A stretch of DNA of 64,000 bases from Rhodobacter sp. Har01 (GCF_020564565.1 NZ_JAJCTD010000009.1:16615-80614), one strand, 5' to 3'. Numbered from the stretch's first letter, positions 7,815 to 16,746 are shown. Notes: generated by a model not told the origin, from the letters alone. Made by a program: numbers and translations.

Positions 7815-8653
7815 GGCGCGACTCCCGTTGGGTTTGGCCGCAATCTGGCGCAAACCAGCCGCGCGCGTAAGCACCAGCCGACCCATCGGGGCCAGAATGC
7901 GACAGCGCGTCGCCCAGGACATGACGAGGCCCGCGCCCAGCCGATGGCCAGCCACTGGCTGTGGCAGGACGACCTGCAGCGCCGCCATGCCCAGCAGGGC
8001 AAGCAGCTGCAACGTCTCGGTCTCGGGCGCGGTGAAAATGACCTCGACGGCGATCACACCGCCGATCTCGACCAGGAAGCGGTCATGGCCGACAGGCTCG
8101 TCCTGTCCGGTCCGAACCACGCCTGAGACCTTTGGCGGACGCTGGACCGGCGTCTCTCCGCTCTCGACGAAACGCAGCGCCGCCATGTCGCCGTTGATGC
8201 GCAGCGCGATCAGACCCTGCCCAGTGTCATGGATCGCCGCGGCCCCGAACCGACGCATATGGCGGCAGTTTCGGCAAAATCGTCCCGAATGTCGTTGGTG
8301 GTGCTGACGGCCACCAGCATTTCGCGGAAGGTCGCGCCGGTCTGCACCTCTGCCTCGGCCATGGTCCAGTCGCGCCGCTTCCAGCCCTGGGGCGCGGCGG
8401 GCAGAAGTCCGGGCACATCGGCCGGAGAAAACCGCAGGATGCCGTTCGCCGACGCCTGACAGACGCCGGTGCAGGTTCCGGCCATGCGCCGCAGCGCCCG
8501 GACCGGGATGTCGTCGATCGCGATGACAAGGTGGCCGTCTCCGGTCAGGCCGGAGTCCCCCGACGGAACCAGCCGCACGATCTACAGCAGAATGAAGACC
8601 AGCAGGGCGACACCGCCGATCAGCGGAGCCCGGGCGACGGCCCGGATGGTCAT
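7815..8653 (-). pseudogene. Broken gene of unknown function (in-frame stop plus frameshift)
   Basis: On the minus strand an ATG at 8653 with a good AGGAGA ribosome site opens a frame encoding a membrane anchor (MTIRAVARAPLIGGVALLVF). It stops after 23 codons at a TAG (8584-8582), then continues open in the same frame to 8210 with protein-like composition. Around 8255 a second frame takes over and stays open to the next gene. The pieces look like one roughly 270-residue protein carrying a nonsense codon and a frameshift. I do not recognize the family. The gene begins 40 bases after the hypothetical gene at 8694-9743, so the two were probably one operon. Sequencing error is an alternative. The 3' boundary is approximate. 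Confidence 0.5.
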
Positions 8654-8693
8654 TCGCAGGTCTCCTGACCGGATTGGCGGCGCCGGGCCAGTG

Positions 8694-9743
8694 CTATTCT
8701 TCGGCAGGCTGTTCCGCCTCTTCGACAATGCCGCAGGCCTTGCGGCTGTCTTCCTTGCGGCAGCCCTCGTCCAGCAGCTTACCACCGGTCTCGAAGGTGC
8801 TGTCCTTGCCTTCTCCGGTGCCCTTGCGCACCTTGATGCCAGTATCCTCGTCGGTGGTGATGCCCTTTTCGGCGTCTGCCTCCCTCTTCCGCTCGGCTTC
8901 GCGTTCTGCCTCGCGGATGGCTTGCTCTTCCGCCCGCCGTTGCCGTTCGACCTCGCGCTCGGCTTCGAAGGCCTTGCGCGATTCCGCATCCAGCACCGCG
9001 GCCAGCACGATCACCGGAACCTCGCCCAGGCCGGAGGTCTTTTCCACCACGCTCGCGTTCATCGCCGGCACGTTCAGCGTGGTCAGGAAGGGCAGCAGGT
9101 CTTCGTCCTTCATCGACTTCGCGGCCAGGATGCGCAGGTGGATCTGGTTTCCGACCTGGGCGGTCAGCAGGCGCGCGCCATAGTTGTCGGGCAGTCTCGA
9201 CTCGCCGATGTCAAGGCCGCGGACCGTTGCGAAGTCGCTGCCGTAAAGCTCCATGCCCATCATCTGCAACTCGAACTTCTGGGCCATGGCCATGAAGCTG
9301 GTGAACACGAAATCCGGGTAGCGGACCAGTTCGATGACGACCTTGCGGGCGCCCTTCTCGTAGGTGAACTTGGCCGTGGTGACGCCCTTGCCGGGGCGCG
9401 GTTCGACCACGGCACGGAGCAGCTTGGCCTTTTCGCCCTTGGCGCCGGGCGGCAGGAAGGGTTCGGCGTCGTTCGCCTCGGCGGGCCGCATGATCCAGCC
9501 TTCGGGCGGCTTCGGCAGCATGCTGGCCAGCGCTTCCACGGTATCGACGGCGTTTGCCTTGCCGTCGCCGCCACTGAGCAGGCCGGCGATCTGCACCAGG
9601 CCCGAGGCATAGGTGTAGAACGAGATCGGCTCTTCGCCACGCTCTCGGGCGGCACGGGAGATGATCGTGTAATCGACGGCAAGATAGGCGCCCAGACCCA
9701 GCAGGCTGAACACCAGCGAGACGACGAAAGACAATGCGCGCAT
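8694..9743 (-). CDS. Hypothetical membrane-anchored protein with charged coiled-coil region
   Basis: A 349-residue protein of unrecognized family. An N-terminal hydrophobic segment (about residues 4-25) would anchor or export it. The middle is a mixed alpha/beta domain. From about residue 255 it has a long Glu/Arg/Ala-rich stretch likely to form a coiled coil, then a small C-terminal part with two cysteines. The start at 9743 leads straight into the hydrophobic segment; an in-frame ATG at 9758 adds five residues. It lies downstream of znuB on the same strand, 108 bases away, and upstream of the broken gene. No function can be assigned. Confidence 0.65.
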   Translation of the reverse strand: MRALSFVVSLVFSLLGLGAYLAVDYTIISRAARERGEEPISFYTYASGLVQIAGLLSGGDGKANAVDTVEALASMLPKPPEGWIMRPAEANDAEPFLPPGAKGEKAKLLRAVVEPRPGKGVTTAKFTYEKGARKVVIELVRYPDFVFTSFMAMAQKFELQMMGMELYGSDFATVRGLDIGESRLPDNYGARLLTAQVGNQIHLRILAAKSMKDEDLLPFLTTLNVPAMNASVVEKTSGLGEVPVIVLAAVLDAESRKAFEAEREVERQRRAEEQAIREAEREAERKREADAEKGITTDEDTGIKVRKGTGEGKDSTFETGGKLLDEGCRKEDSRKACGIVEEAEQPAEE

Positions 9744-9851
9744 GCGCGTAACCCCCAAGACCGCGCCAGTGTGGCACGGACGTCCAGGTTCGGGATTAGC
9801 CCGCGATTGCGGCAGGCTTCGGGCAAGGCCGGGGCAGTTTTCGTGCGCCGC

Positions 9852-10643
9852 TCAGGCGAGGCGCATTCGACCCAGGGCCGCCGAAAGCGCGAAGACGGCC
9901 GAGGCGGCGACGATGATCGAGGGGCCGGCGGGGGTGTCCTGCCACAGCGACAGTTGCAGCCCGGCCAGCGTGGCGATGGCGCCGATCAGCGCGGCGCCCA
10001 GAGCCATGCCTTCCGGGCTGCGCGCCAGCCCGCGGGCGGCGGCGGCGGGGATGATGAGCATCGCCGCGATCAACAGCGCGCCGACGACCTTGAGCGCGAC
10101 CGCCACGGTCAGCGCCATGGCCAGCACCAGCACCAGCCGTTCGCGGTTGGGGTTGACGCCGCTGGCGTGGGCAAGGTCTTCGCTCAGCGTGCTGGTCAGC
10201 AACGCCTGCCAGCGCCAGAGCAGCAACCCGACCACCGCCGCCGCACCGGCCCAGATCAGCGCGAGGTCGGTTTTCGACACCGCCAGGATATCGCCGAAGA
10301 GATAGGCCGAGAGATCGGTGCGGACAGCGGGAAAATAGCTGACCCCGACCAGCCCGAAGGCCAGCGCGGAATGCGCCAGCACGCCAAGCGTGGTGTCCAT
10401 TGCCCAGCCGCGTGCGGCCAGGCCCGCCACGGTGACCGCCATCGCGGTGGCCACGACCAGGGTGCCGGCAGCGATGGGCAGGTCGGTCGCCAGCGCCAGC
10501 GCCACGCCCAGCACCGCGGCATGTGCCGTGGCATCGCCGAAATAGGCCATCCTGCGCCAGACGACGAAGGCGCCGAGCGGGCCGGTGGCCAGGGCCAGCC
10601 CCACTCCGGCAAGGGCGGCACGGATCAGGAAATCGTCAAGCAT
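9852..10643 (-). CDS. znuB: Zinc ABC transporter permease
   Basis: A 263-residue polytopic protein of the ZnuB/MntB metal-permease family, with about eight hydrophobic segments and the family segment RRMAYFGDATAHAAVLG near residues 30-46. It forms the membrane channel for zinc delivered by ZnuA and powered by ZnuC. The start at 10643 lies inside the last codons of znuC (8-base overlap), so translation is probably coupled. Part of zur-znuC-znuB, presumably repressed by Zur through the box upstream of zur. Confidence 0.92.
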   Translation of the reverse strand: MLDDFLIRAALAGVGLALATGPLGAFVVWRRMAYFGDATAHAAVLGVALALATDLPIAAGTLVVATAMAVTVAGLAARGWAMDTTLGVLAHSALAFGLVGVSYFPAVRTDLSAYLFGDILAVSKTDLALIWAGAAAVVGLLLWRWQALLTSTLSEDLAHASGVNPNRERLVLVLAMALTVAVALKVVGALLIAAMLIIPAAAARGLARSPEGMALGAALIGAIATLAGLQLSLWQDTPAGPSIIVAASAVFALSAALGRMRLA

Positions 10644-11400
10644 GATCGTGCGCGTGATGATGATGGTGGTCGTGGCCATGCTCTGGCCCCGCCGAATGAT
10701 CGTGGTCATGCTCGTGACGATACAGCGCCAGCGCGCCTTGGGTGCCCAGCCCGAACAGCGCGCGGTATTCCGGGGCAGATGAGACCACCCGCGGCGTGCC
10801 CTCGCAGCAGACGTGGCCGTTCAGGCAGATCACCCGGTCAGAGGCCGCCATCACCACATGCAAATCATGGCTGACCATCAGCACCGCGCAGCCGGTGTCG
10901 GCCCGGACCTCCTCGATCAGCCGGTAGAAGCCGGCCTCGCCGGGCTGGTCCAGGCTTTGCGTGGGTTCGTCCAGCAACAGCACCTGCGGCCGGTTCAACA
11001 GCGCCCGCGCCAGCAGCACCCGCTGCAACTGCCCGCCCGAAAGCGCGGTCAGCTGGGTCGCCTCTTCGCCCGCCATGCCCACCCTCGCCAGCACCGCCGC
11101 CGCCTCGGCTGCGCTGACGCGGGTGGGCAGCGACAGGAACCGCCGCACCGACATCGGCATCGTGCGGTCGATGGCCAGCTTTTGCGGCACATAGCCCAGC
11201 CGCAGGCCAGGGGTCCGCGCGATCTGCCCCTCGGCCACCGGCACGATGCCCAGAAGCGCCCGGATCAGTGTGGACTTGCCCGAGCCGTTGGGCCCAACAA
11301 CGGTGACGATCTCGCCCGGGTCCAGCCGCAAGGACACGTCGTGCAGCACCTCTTCGCCGCCCAGGCGGACGCAGATGTGGGTGGCGGTGATCAGGCTCAT
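10636..11400 (-). CDS. znuC: Zinc ABC transporter ATPase with histidine-rich tail
   Basis: A 254-residue ABC ATPase: Walker A GPNGSGKST (36-44), signature LSGGQ (120-124), Walker B LLLDEP (141-146) and switch His178. The C-terminal tail (229-254) is about half histidine and probably binds or buffers zinc. The start overlaps the zur stop by four bases (ATGA) and its end overlaps znuB. This tight arrangement with a Zur-family regulator and a divergent znuA identifies zinc as the substrate. Confidence 0.93.
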   Translation of the reverse strand: MSLITATHICVRLGGEEVLHDVSLRLDPGEIVTVVGPNGSGKSTLIRALLGIVPVAEGQIARTPGLRLGYVPQKLAIDRTMPMSVRRFLSLPTRVSAAEAAAVLARVGMAGEEATQLTALSGGQLQRVLLARALLNRPQVLLLDEPTQSLDQPGEAGFYRLIEEVRADTGCAVLMVSHDLHVVMAASDRVICLNGHVCCEGTPRVVSSAPEYRALFGLGTQGALALYRHEHDHDHSAGPEHGHDHHHHHAHDHA

Positions 11401-11912
11401 GCCGCCCCCTCCGCGCAGGCCGGGCAGAGGCCCAGCGCCTCGACCGTCAGGCGTTCGATGGCAAAGCCCATGGCGCCGGCGGCCGCGTCCAGCGCGGCGC
11501 GGACCGGGGCGCCGGGGGCCTCGGCGACCGACTGGCAGGCGCGGCAGATCAGGAACACCGGGGCATGCGCCTCGCCGGGGTGCATGCAGGCGGCAAAGGC
11601 GTTCAGCCGGCGGATGCGGTGGACGAAGCCATGTTCCTCAAGGAATTCCAGCGCGCGATAAGCGACCGGGGGCTGGTTGCCATAACCCTCGGCCGCCAGC
11701 CGGTTCAGCACGTCATAGGCGCCCAGCGCGCGGTGGCTTTCGAGCAGGATTTCCAGCACCCGCCGCCGCACCGGGGTCAGCCGGGCACCCGCGGCGCCTG
11801 CCAGCATCTCGGCCCGGGCCAGCACGTCGGTCGCGCAATGGGCGTGGTCGTGCGGGCCGAAGGCGGCCGCAGGATCGGCACAGCCGGGGCATCGGGCAGG
11901 ATCATGAGCCAT
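11397..11912 (-). CDS. zur: Zinc uptake regulator, Fur family
   Basis: A 171-residue Fur-family repressor with winged-helix domain (about 45-100) and zinc-site cysteine pairs C123/C126 and C163/C166 typical of the structural site. An N-terminal extension with a further CPGC and His-rich stretch (8-26) is unusual and may add a metal site. Family members bind DNA when zinc is replete and repress uptake genes. It is first in the zur-znuC-znuB operon and diverges from znuA, so autoregulation through the shared intergenic region is likely. Confidence 0.92.
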   Translation of the reverse strand: MAHDPARCPGCADPAAAFGPHDHAHCATDVLARAEMLAGAAGARLTPVRRRVLEILLESHRALGAYDVLNRLAAEGYGNQPPVAYRALEFLEEHGFVHRIRRLNAFAACMHPGEAHAPVFLICRACQSVAEAPGAPVRAALDAAAGAMGFAIERLTVEALGLCPACAEGAA

Positions 11913-11922
11913 CTACGGCCTC

Positions 11923-11951
11923 TTGACGTGTTATGATATTACATACATAGA
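11923..11951. promoter_or_regulatory. Zur box and znuA promoter
   Basis: The imperfect palindrome GTTATGATATTAC (11930-11942) fits Zur-box patterns and sits in the 71-base gap between divergent zur and znuA. A rightward -35 box TTGACG (11923-11928) overlaps it, so bound Zur would block znuA and probably zur. A similar AT-rich stretch (TTATATCATA) begins inside the znuA start region. Confidence 0.65.
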
Positions 11952-11983
11952 CTCTGGACCTCGCGTTCGAAAGGCCTTGCACA

Positions 11984-12931
11984 ATGCGTTATATCATATC
12001 GTTCCTGCTGACCAGCACCGCCGCCCTGGCCGAGGTGCCCAGCGTGGTGACCGACATTCCGCCGGTTCAGTCGCTGGCCGCCGCCGTGATGGAAGGCGTG
12101 GGCGAGCCGCAGATGCTTCTGGGCAAGGGCGCCTCGCCGCACAGCTACGAGTTGAAGCCCAGCCAGGCCCTGGCGATCTCGGAGGCTGACCTGCTGGTCT
12201 GGGTCGGGCCGCAACTGACGCCCTGGCTGGACAAGGCGCTGGATATCCGCCTGGAAACGGCGACCTTGCTGACGCTGATCGATGTCGAAGCCACCTACCG
12301 GCAGGACTTCGGAGCCAGCGGCGAGCATGACCACGAGGCCGAGGACCATGATCACGACGGCGCCGAGGCCGAAGCGGGGCACGACGAAGGGCACGACCAT
12401 TCCCACACCGGCCTTGATCCGCATGCCTGGCTGGACCCGGCCAATGGCAAGGTCTGGGCGCGGGCCATTGCGGCCGAACTGTCGCGGCTGGACCCGGAGA
12501 ATGCCGCCGCCTACGCCGCCAATGCCGAAAAGGCCGTGGCCGCCATCGACGCCGCCGATGCCGAAGCCGCGGCGCTGCTGGCACCGGTGAAGGACAAGCC
12601 CTACGTCGCCTTCCACGATGCCTATGGCTATTTCTCCGGGCACTATGGCCTGACGTCAGCCGGAACCGTGGCCCTGGGCGACGCGGCCATGCCCGGGGCG
12701 CAGCGGCTGACCGAGTTGCGCGCGAAGATCCAGGCGGGTGGCGTGGTCTGCATCTTCCCCGAGGCCCAGCACGACCCGGCGCTGGTGGCGCAGATGGCCG
12801 AAGGCACCGGCATCCGCGTCGGCGCGGTGCTGGACCCCTCGGGCTCGGCGGGCGAAACTGGCCCCGCCGCCTATCCGGCCCTGCTGACGAACCTTGCCCG
12901 CGCCATGGCGGACTGTCTATCCGGCTCTTGA
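11984..12931 (+). CDS. znuA: Zinc ABC transporter periplasmic binding protein
   Basis: A 315-residue cluster A-I metal-binding protein. It has a short signal peptide (cleavage after AALA, residue 16) and the characteristic ZnuA acidic/His-rich loop (about residues 105-140). The metal-site histidines are in SPHSYE, LDPHAWLDP and FHDAYGYF. It captures periplasmic zinc for ZnuBC. The His-rich loop and the divergent zur favour zinc over manganese. Expressed from the Zur-box promoter. Confidence 0.94.
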   Translation: MRYIISFLLTSTAALAEVPSVVTDIPPVQSLAAAVMEGVGEPQMLLGKGASPHSYELKPSQALAISEADLLVWVGPQLTPWLDKALDIRLETATLLTLIDVEATYRQDFGASGEHDHEAEDHDHDGAEAEAGHDEGHDHSHTGLDPHAWLDPANGKVWARAIAAELSRLDPENAAAYAANAEKAVAAIDAADAEAAALLAPVKDKPYVAFHDAYGYFSGHYGLTSAGTVALGDAAMPGAQRLTELRAKIQAGGVVCIFPEAQHDPALVAQMAEGTGIRVGAVLDPSGSAGETGPAAYPALLTNLARAMADCLSGS

Positions 12932-12976
12932 CCGCGGGCCCCTGCCGGGCCACCAAGTCCGGCAAGGGGGCACGGC

Positions 12977-13954
12977 ATGCGCGTCACGATCTTCGGCCAG
13001 ACCTCCGACGGACGCCCGGTCCACGCCATCGACCTGGCCGCCGGCACGCTGTCGGTGCGGCTCTTGACGCTGGGCAGCGCGGTGCAGGACCTGCGGCTTT
13101 CCGGCCTGCCGTGGGAACTGACGCTGGGCCTGTCCTCGGTGGCCGAGTACGAGGCCACGGCGGGCGGCTACTTCGGCGTGCTGGTCGGCCCGGTGGCGAA
13201 CCGCCTGTCCGCTGCCCAAGCGCCGATTGCCGGGCGGCTGCACCGCTTTGCCGCAAACGAAGGGCCGAACCTGCTGCACTCGGGGCCGCTCGGCACGCAG
13301 GCCCGGGTCTGGACGCTGGCGGATGCCTCGGCGACCCAGGCCAAGTTGACGCTGGACCTGCCCGATGGCGACGGCGGCTTTCCCGGCAACCGTCGGGTGA
13401 CGGCACTTTGGACGGTCGAAGCTCCGGCCACCCTGCGGCTGGAGCTGACCGGCACCACCGACGCGCCAACGCTGATGAACCTGGCCAACCACAGCTACTG
13501 GAACCTGGACGGCAGCATCGACTGGACCGGCCACCGCCTGCGCATCGCGGCTGACGCCTGGCTGCCGACCGGCCCCGACGGCCTGCCCACGGGCGAGATC
13601 GCCCCGGCGGCGGGCATGATGGATTTCCGCACCGCCCGCGAACTGACGCCCGGCGCCCCGGCCCTGGACCACTGCTTTTGCCTGGCCCCTGCCCGCCGCG
13701 CCCTGACCGAGGTGGCCTGGCTGACCGGCACCTCGGGGGTGACGATGACCCTGGCCACCACCGAGCCGGGACTGCAGGTCTATGACGGCCGAAGCGCGAT
13801 CCGCGACGGCGGCGGGGCCCATGAGGGCCTGGCGCTGGAAGCGCAGGGCTGGCCCGACGCGCCGAATCACCCCGGCTTTCCCGGCATCGAGATCAGTCCC
13901 GAAGCCGCCTACCGCCAGACCACGGAATGGCGGTGCGCGGCCCCGGACGTCTGA
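12977..13954 (+). CDS. galM: Aldose 1-epimerase
   Basis: A 325-residue galactose-mutarotase-fold protein. Supporting motifs are GPVANRL near the N terminus, the catalytic-His segment NLANHSYWNL in the middle, and the GIEISPEA segment near the end. It interconverts anomers of aldohexoses before sugar catabolism. It follows znuA by 45 bases without an obvious terminator; the link is probably positional. A copy of the GC-rich intergenic repeat lies just downstream. Confidence 0.88.
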   Translation: MRVTIFGQTSDGRPVHAIDLAAGTLSVRLLTLGSAVQDLRLSGLPWELTLGLSSVAEYEATAGGYFGVLVGPVANRLSAAQAPIAGRLHRFAANEGPNLLHSGPLGTQARVWTLADASATQAKLTLDLPDGDGGFPGNRRVTALWTVEAPATLRLELTGTTDAPTLMNLANHSYWNLDGSIDWTGHRLRIAADAWLPTGPDGLPTGEIAPAAGMMDFRTARELTPGAPALDHCFCLAPARRALTEVAWLTGTSGVTMTLATTEPGLQVYDGRSAIRDGGGAHEGLALEAQGWPDAPNHPGFPGIEISPEAAYRQTTEWRCAAPDV

Positions 13955-13969
13955 CGCAACCGCCGCTTG

Positions 13970-14025
13970 CTTTTCGCCAAATACCCCCTGGGGGTCCGGG
14001 GGGCGGAGCACCCCCGGTCCGCCGG
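13970..14025 (-). repeat. GC-rich intergenic repeat, copy 2
   Basis: Read on the minus strand it has CCCCCCGGACCCCC and GGGGGTATTTGGCGAAAA, matching the element at 2151-2200. It lies between the convergent galM and adenosine-kinase genes, a position suiting a transcription-end role. Confidence 0.6.
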
Positions 14026-14044
14026 GTCCAGCCGGGCAGCGCCT

Positions 14045-15028
14045 TCAGATCAGGCCTTCCTCGCGGAACATCGCCTTCACGTCAGCCTCGGGCCGGGCGC
14101 CGAAATGGCCGATCACCTCGGCCGCGGCGACACAGCCCATGCGGCCGGCGGCCTCAAGGCTGGCGCCGGTGGCAAGGCCATAGATGAAACCGGCCGCGAA
14201 CTGGTCACCCGCGCCGGTGGCGTCGATCGGGGTCACCCGGCGCACCGGCACCACCACCTGCTCGTCACCACGCACCAGCACCACGTCATGCCCCGAGCGG
14301 GTGCAGACCACCAGGCCCGCAACCTGCGCGGCGCGTTCCAGCGCGGTGGACAGGTCCTTCTTGTACAGCGATTCCCACTCATGTTCGTTGCCGATGACGA
14401 AATCCAGCTCCCTCACCAGGCGCAGGAAATCGTCGCGGTGGCGGTCGACGCAGAACGGGTCAGACAGCGCGATGCCGGCCTTGCCGCCGCCGGCCCGGGT
14501 CAGCCGGGCGGCCCGCTCAAAGGCTTCCTTGCCCTTGGGCTTGTCGTAGAGATAGCCTTCCAGGAACAGGATCTCGGCCTTGCCCGCGACGCTGTCGGAG
14601 ACGTCCTCGGGGCCGAGTTCCGAGGAAATCCCGAGGTAGGTGTTCATCGACCGCTCGCCATCGGGCGAGACGAAGATCATTGAGCGCGAGGTCGGCAACT
14701 CGCCCGCCGCCACCGGCGGGTTGACGAAATCGGTGCCCTCGGCGGCCATGTTCTGGGCGTAGAACCGGCCCAGCGCATCGTCATGCACCCGGCCGATGAA
14801 GGCGGTGGACAGCCCCAGCGCGCCAAGGCCCGCAAGGGTGTTCGCGACCGAGCCGCCCGGTGCCTGCCGGCGATCCTTCATCGCGGCATACAGCATCTCG
14901 CCGCGGTCGCGTTCGACCAGCTGCATGATGCCCTTCTCGATTCCCATCAGGGCGAGAAAGCTGTCATCCGCGGTCGAGAACACATCGACGATGGCATTCC
15001 CGATGCCCACAACCTGATAGGTCTTCAT
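14045..15028 (-). CDS. PfkB-family sugar kinase, probable adenosine kinase
   Basis: A 327-residue ribokinase-family protein with the NAIVDV start segment and the C-terminal anion-hole/catalytic-base motif GAGDQFAAGF. The FCVDRHRDDF segment resembles alphaproteobacterial adenosine kinases. It would phosphorylate adenosine to AMP in purine salvage. Its start overlaps the nth stop by four bases (15025-15028), so the two are co-transcribed. Other PfkB sugar kinases are the alternative. Confidence 0.8.
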   Translation of the reverse strand: MKTYQVVGIGNAIVDVFSTADDSFLALMGIEKGIMQLVERDRGEMLYAAMKDRRQAPGGSVANTLAGLGALGLSTAFIGRVHDDALGRFYAQNMAAEGTDFVNPPVAAGELPTSRSMIFVSPDGERSMNTYLGISSELGPEDVSDSVAGKAEILFLEGYLYDKPKGKEAFERAARLTRAGGGKAGIALSDPFCVDRHRDDFLRLVRELDFVIGNEHEWESLYKKDLSTALERAAQVAGLVVCTRSGHDVVLVRGDEQVVVPVRRVTPIDATGAGDQFAAGFIYGLATGASLEAAGRMGCVAAAEVIGHFGARPEADVKAMFREEGLI

Positions 15029-15666
15029 GTCTTCTCCTGGTAAAGGCACCACTCCGCGATGGGGCAGTCGCCGCATCGGGGCTTTCGCGCCAGGCAGATA
15101 TACCGCCCGTGCAGGATGAGCCAGTGGTGCGCGTGTTTCTGGAACTCGGCGGGGACGTTGTCCTCAATGGCGCGCTCGACCGCCGTCTCGTCCCGGCCGG
15201 GCGCGATGCCGCTGCGGTTGCCGACGCGGAAGATATGGGTGTCGACCGCCTGCGCCGGCATGCCGAACCACATATTCAGCACCACGTTGGCGGTCTTGCG
15301 GCCGACCCCGGGCAAGGTCATCAGCGCGGCGCGGGACGAGGGCACCTCGCCGCCGTAGACGTCGATCAGGCGCTGGCTCAGCTTGATGACATTCCTCGCC
15401 TTGTTGCGGAACAGGCCGATGGTCTTGATGTGCTCGACCAGGGCGTCCTCACCGAGGGCGAGCATCTTTTCCGGCGTGTCGGCAACGGTGAACAGCGCCC
15501 GGGTGGCCTTGTTCACGCCCTTGTCCGTCGCCTGCGCCGACAGCGCAACGGCGACCAGAAGGGTATAGGCGTTCAGGTGCTCAAGCTCTCCCTTCGGCTC
15601 GGGCTCGGCCGCACGGAAGCGGGCGAAGACGGCCTTCAGGGTGGGATAGTCAAGCTGGCGTGCCAT
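15025..15666 (-). CDS. nth: Endonuclease III
   Basis: A 213-residue HhH-GPD DNA glycosylase/AP lyase removing oxidized pyrimidines. The helix-hairpin-helix LPGVGRKTA carries the catalytic Lys, and VDTHIFRV the catalytic Asp. The C-terminal cysteines have the C-x6-C-x2-C-x5-C pattern of the [4Fe-4S] cluster. The start at 15666 was chosen over a longer in-frame extension reaching 15777 that would overlap the divergent gene. Divergent neighbour is a second DNA repair gene. Confidence 0.93.
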   Translation of the reverse strand: MARQLDYPTLKAVFARFRAAEPEPKGELEHLNAYTLLVAVALSAQATDKGVNKATRALFTVADTPEKMLALGEDALVEHIKTIGLFRNKARNVIKLSQRLIDVYGGEVPSSRAALMTLPGVGRKTANVVLNMWFGMPAQAVDTHIFRVGNRSGIAPGRDETAVERAIEDNVPAEFQKHAHHWLILHGRYICLARKPRCGDCPIAEWCLYQEKT

Positions 15667-15775
15667 GCCCCCCTGTGCCACGGCCGCGCGGGCGCGGGCA
15701 AGGTGGAAAGCCGCAGGAAACGGGTCGCGGGGCTGCGGCAAGGCGCCTATTCTGGGCCGGCAAGGAGCCATTGCC

Positions 15776-16615
15776 ATGACCGACCAGTCCCCCGCCTACC
15801 ACTATGCCGTGATCGGCCGCGCGCTGCGCATCATCGACGAGGCCGGGCCGCAATTGACGCTTGAAGGGCTGGCGGCACAGATGGCGATGTCGCCGGCGCA
15901 TTTCCAGCGGGTGTTCAGCCAGTGGGTGGGGGTCAGCCCCAAGCGGTATCAGCAATACCTGACGCTGGACCACGCCCGCCGACTGCTGGCCGAACGGCTC
16001 ACCACGCTGGCCACTGCGCAGGAGGTGGGCCTGTCCGGCAGCGGCCGGCTGCACGACCTGTTCCTGACCTGGGAGGCGATGTCGCCCGGCGACTATGCCC
16101 GCGGCGGCGAGGGGCTGACCATCCTCTGGGGCTGGTTCGACAGCCCCTTCGGCCCGGCGCTGGTGATGGGCACCGAGCGCGGCATCTGCGGCATCGGCTT
16201 TGCCGACGAAGTGGGGGCCGAGGCGGCCTTTCAAGATCTGGTGTCGCGCTGGCCGAAGGCGACCTACGTCGAAGACCCGGGCGCCCTGCGACCCTGGGTG
16301 CTGTCGGCCTTTGCGCCCTCGGCCACGGCCGAGACGCCGCTATACCTGATCGGGGCGCCGTTCCAGATCAAGGTCTGGGAGGCGCTTCTGGCCATCCCGA
16401 CCGGCCACGTCACCACCTATTCCGAGATCGCCCTGCGCGTGGGCCACCCCACGGCGCAGCGGGCGGTGGGCAGTGCGGTGGGGCGCAACCCGATCAGCTT
16501 CCTGATCCCCTGCCACCGCGCGCTGCGCCGCGACGGGGGACTGGGCGGCTATCACTGGGGCCTGCCGCGCAAGCGGGCGATGCTGGCCTGGGAGGCCGCG
16601 CGCACGGGGATGTGA
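15776..16615 (+). CDS. AraC-type HTH fused to O6-methylguanine-DNA methyltransferase (Ada-like)
   Basis: A 279-residue two-domain protein: an AraC-type helix-turn-helix (about residues 15-105, with AHFQRVFSQWVGVSPKRY) followed by an alkyltransferase domain whose acceptor Cys246 is in IPCHRAL. It repairs O6-alkylguanine stoichiometrically and may regulate its own gene. It lacks the N-terminal zinc/phosphotriester domain of full Ada, so it may not sense methylphosphotriesters. It diverges from nth across 109 bases, forming a small DNA-repair pair. Confidence 0.9.
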   Translation: MTDQSPAYHYAVIGRALRIIDEAGPQLTLEGLAAQMAMSPAHFQRVFSQWVGVSPKRYQQYLTLDHARRLLAERLTTLATAQEVGLSGSGRLHDLFLTWEAMSPGDYARGGEGLTILWGWFDSPFGPALVMGTERGICGIGFADEVGAEAAFQDLVSRWPKATYVEDPGALRPWVLSAFAPSATAETPLYLIGAPFQIKVWEALLAIPTGHVTTYSEIALRVGHPTAQRAVGSAVGRNPISFLIPCHRALRRDGGLGGYHWGLPRKRAMLAWEAARTGM

Positions 16616-16647
16616 CCCCGTCGCGCCTGCGCGGAAGGCCGCGCATC

Positions 16648-16668
16648 GGGGCCAGCCTCTGGCCCCTT
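16648..16668 (+). terminator. Hairpin after the Ada-like gene
   Basis: GGGGCCAG (16648-16655) pairs with CTGGCCCC (16659-16666) around CCT. The T run is very short (TT), so termination strength is uncertain. Confidence 0.5.
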
Positions 16669-16746
16669 GACGGGGGGCCATGATATAGGTTGGTCAAGCC
16701 TTGCCCGACCGGCGGGCCAGAAAAACCATTGGCAACGAGCACGCAC

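Noticed and set aside
6021..8126. 701-codon ORF opposite the dimethylglycine-dehydrogenase-like gene
   Set aside because: Antisense shadow with no start context and no domain; the minus-strand enzyme is unambiguous.
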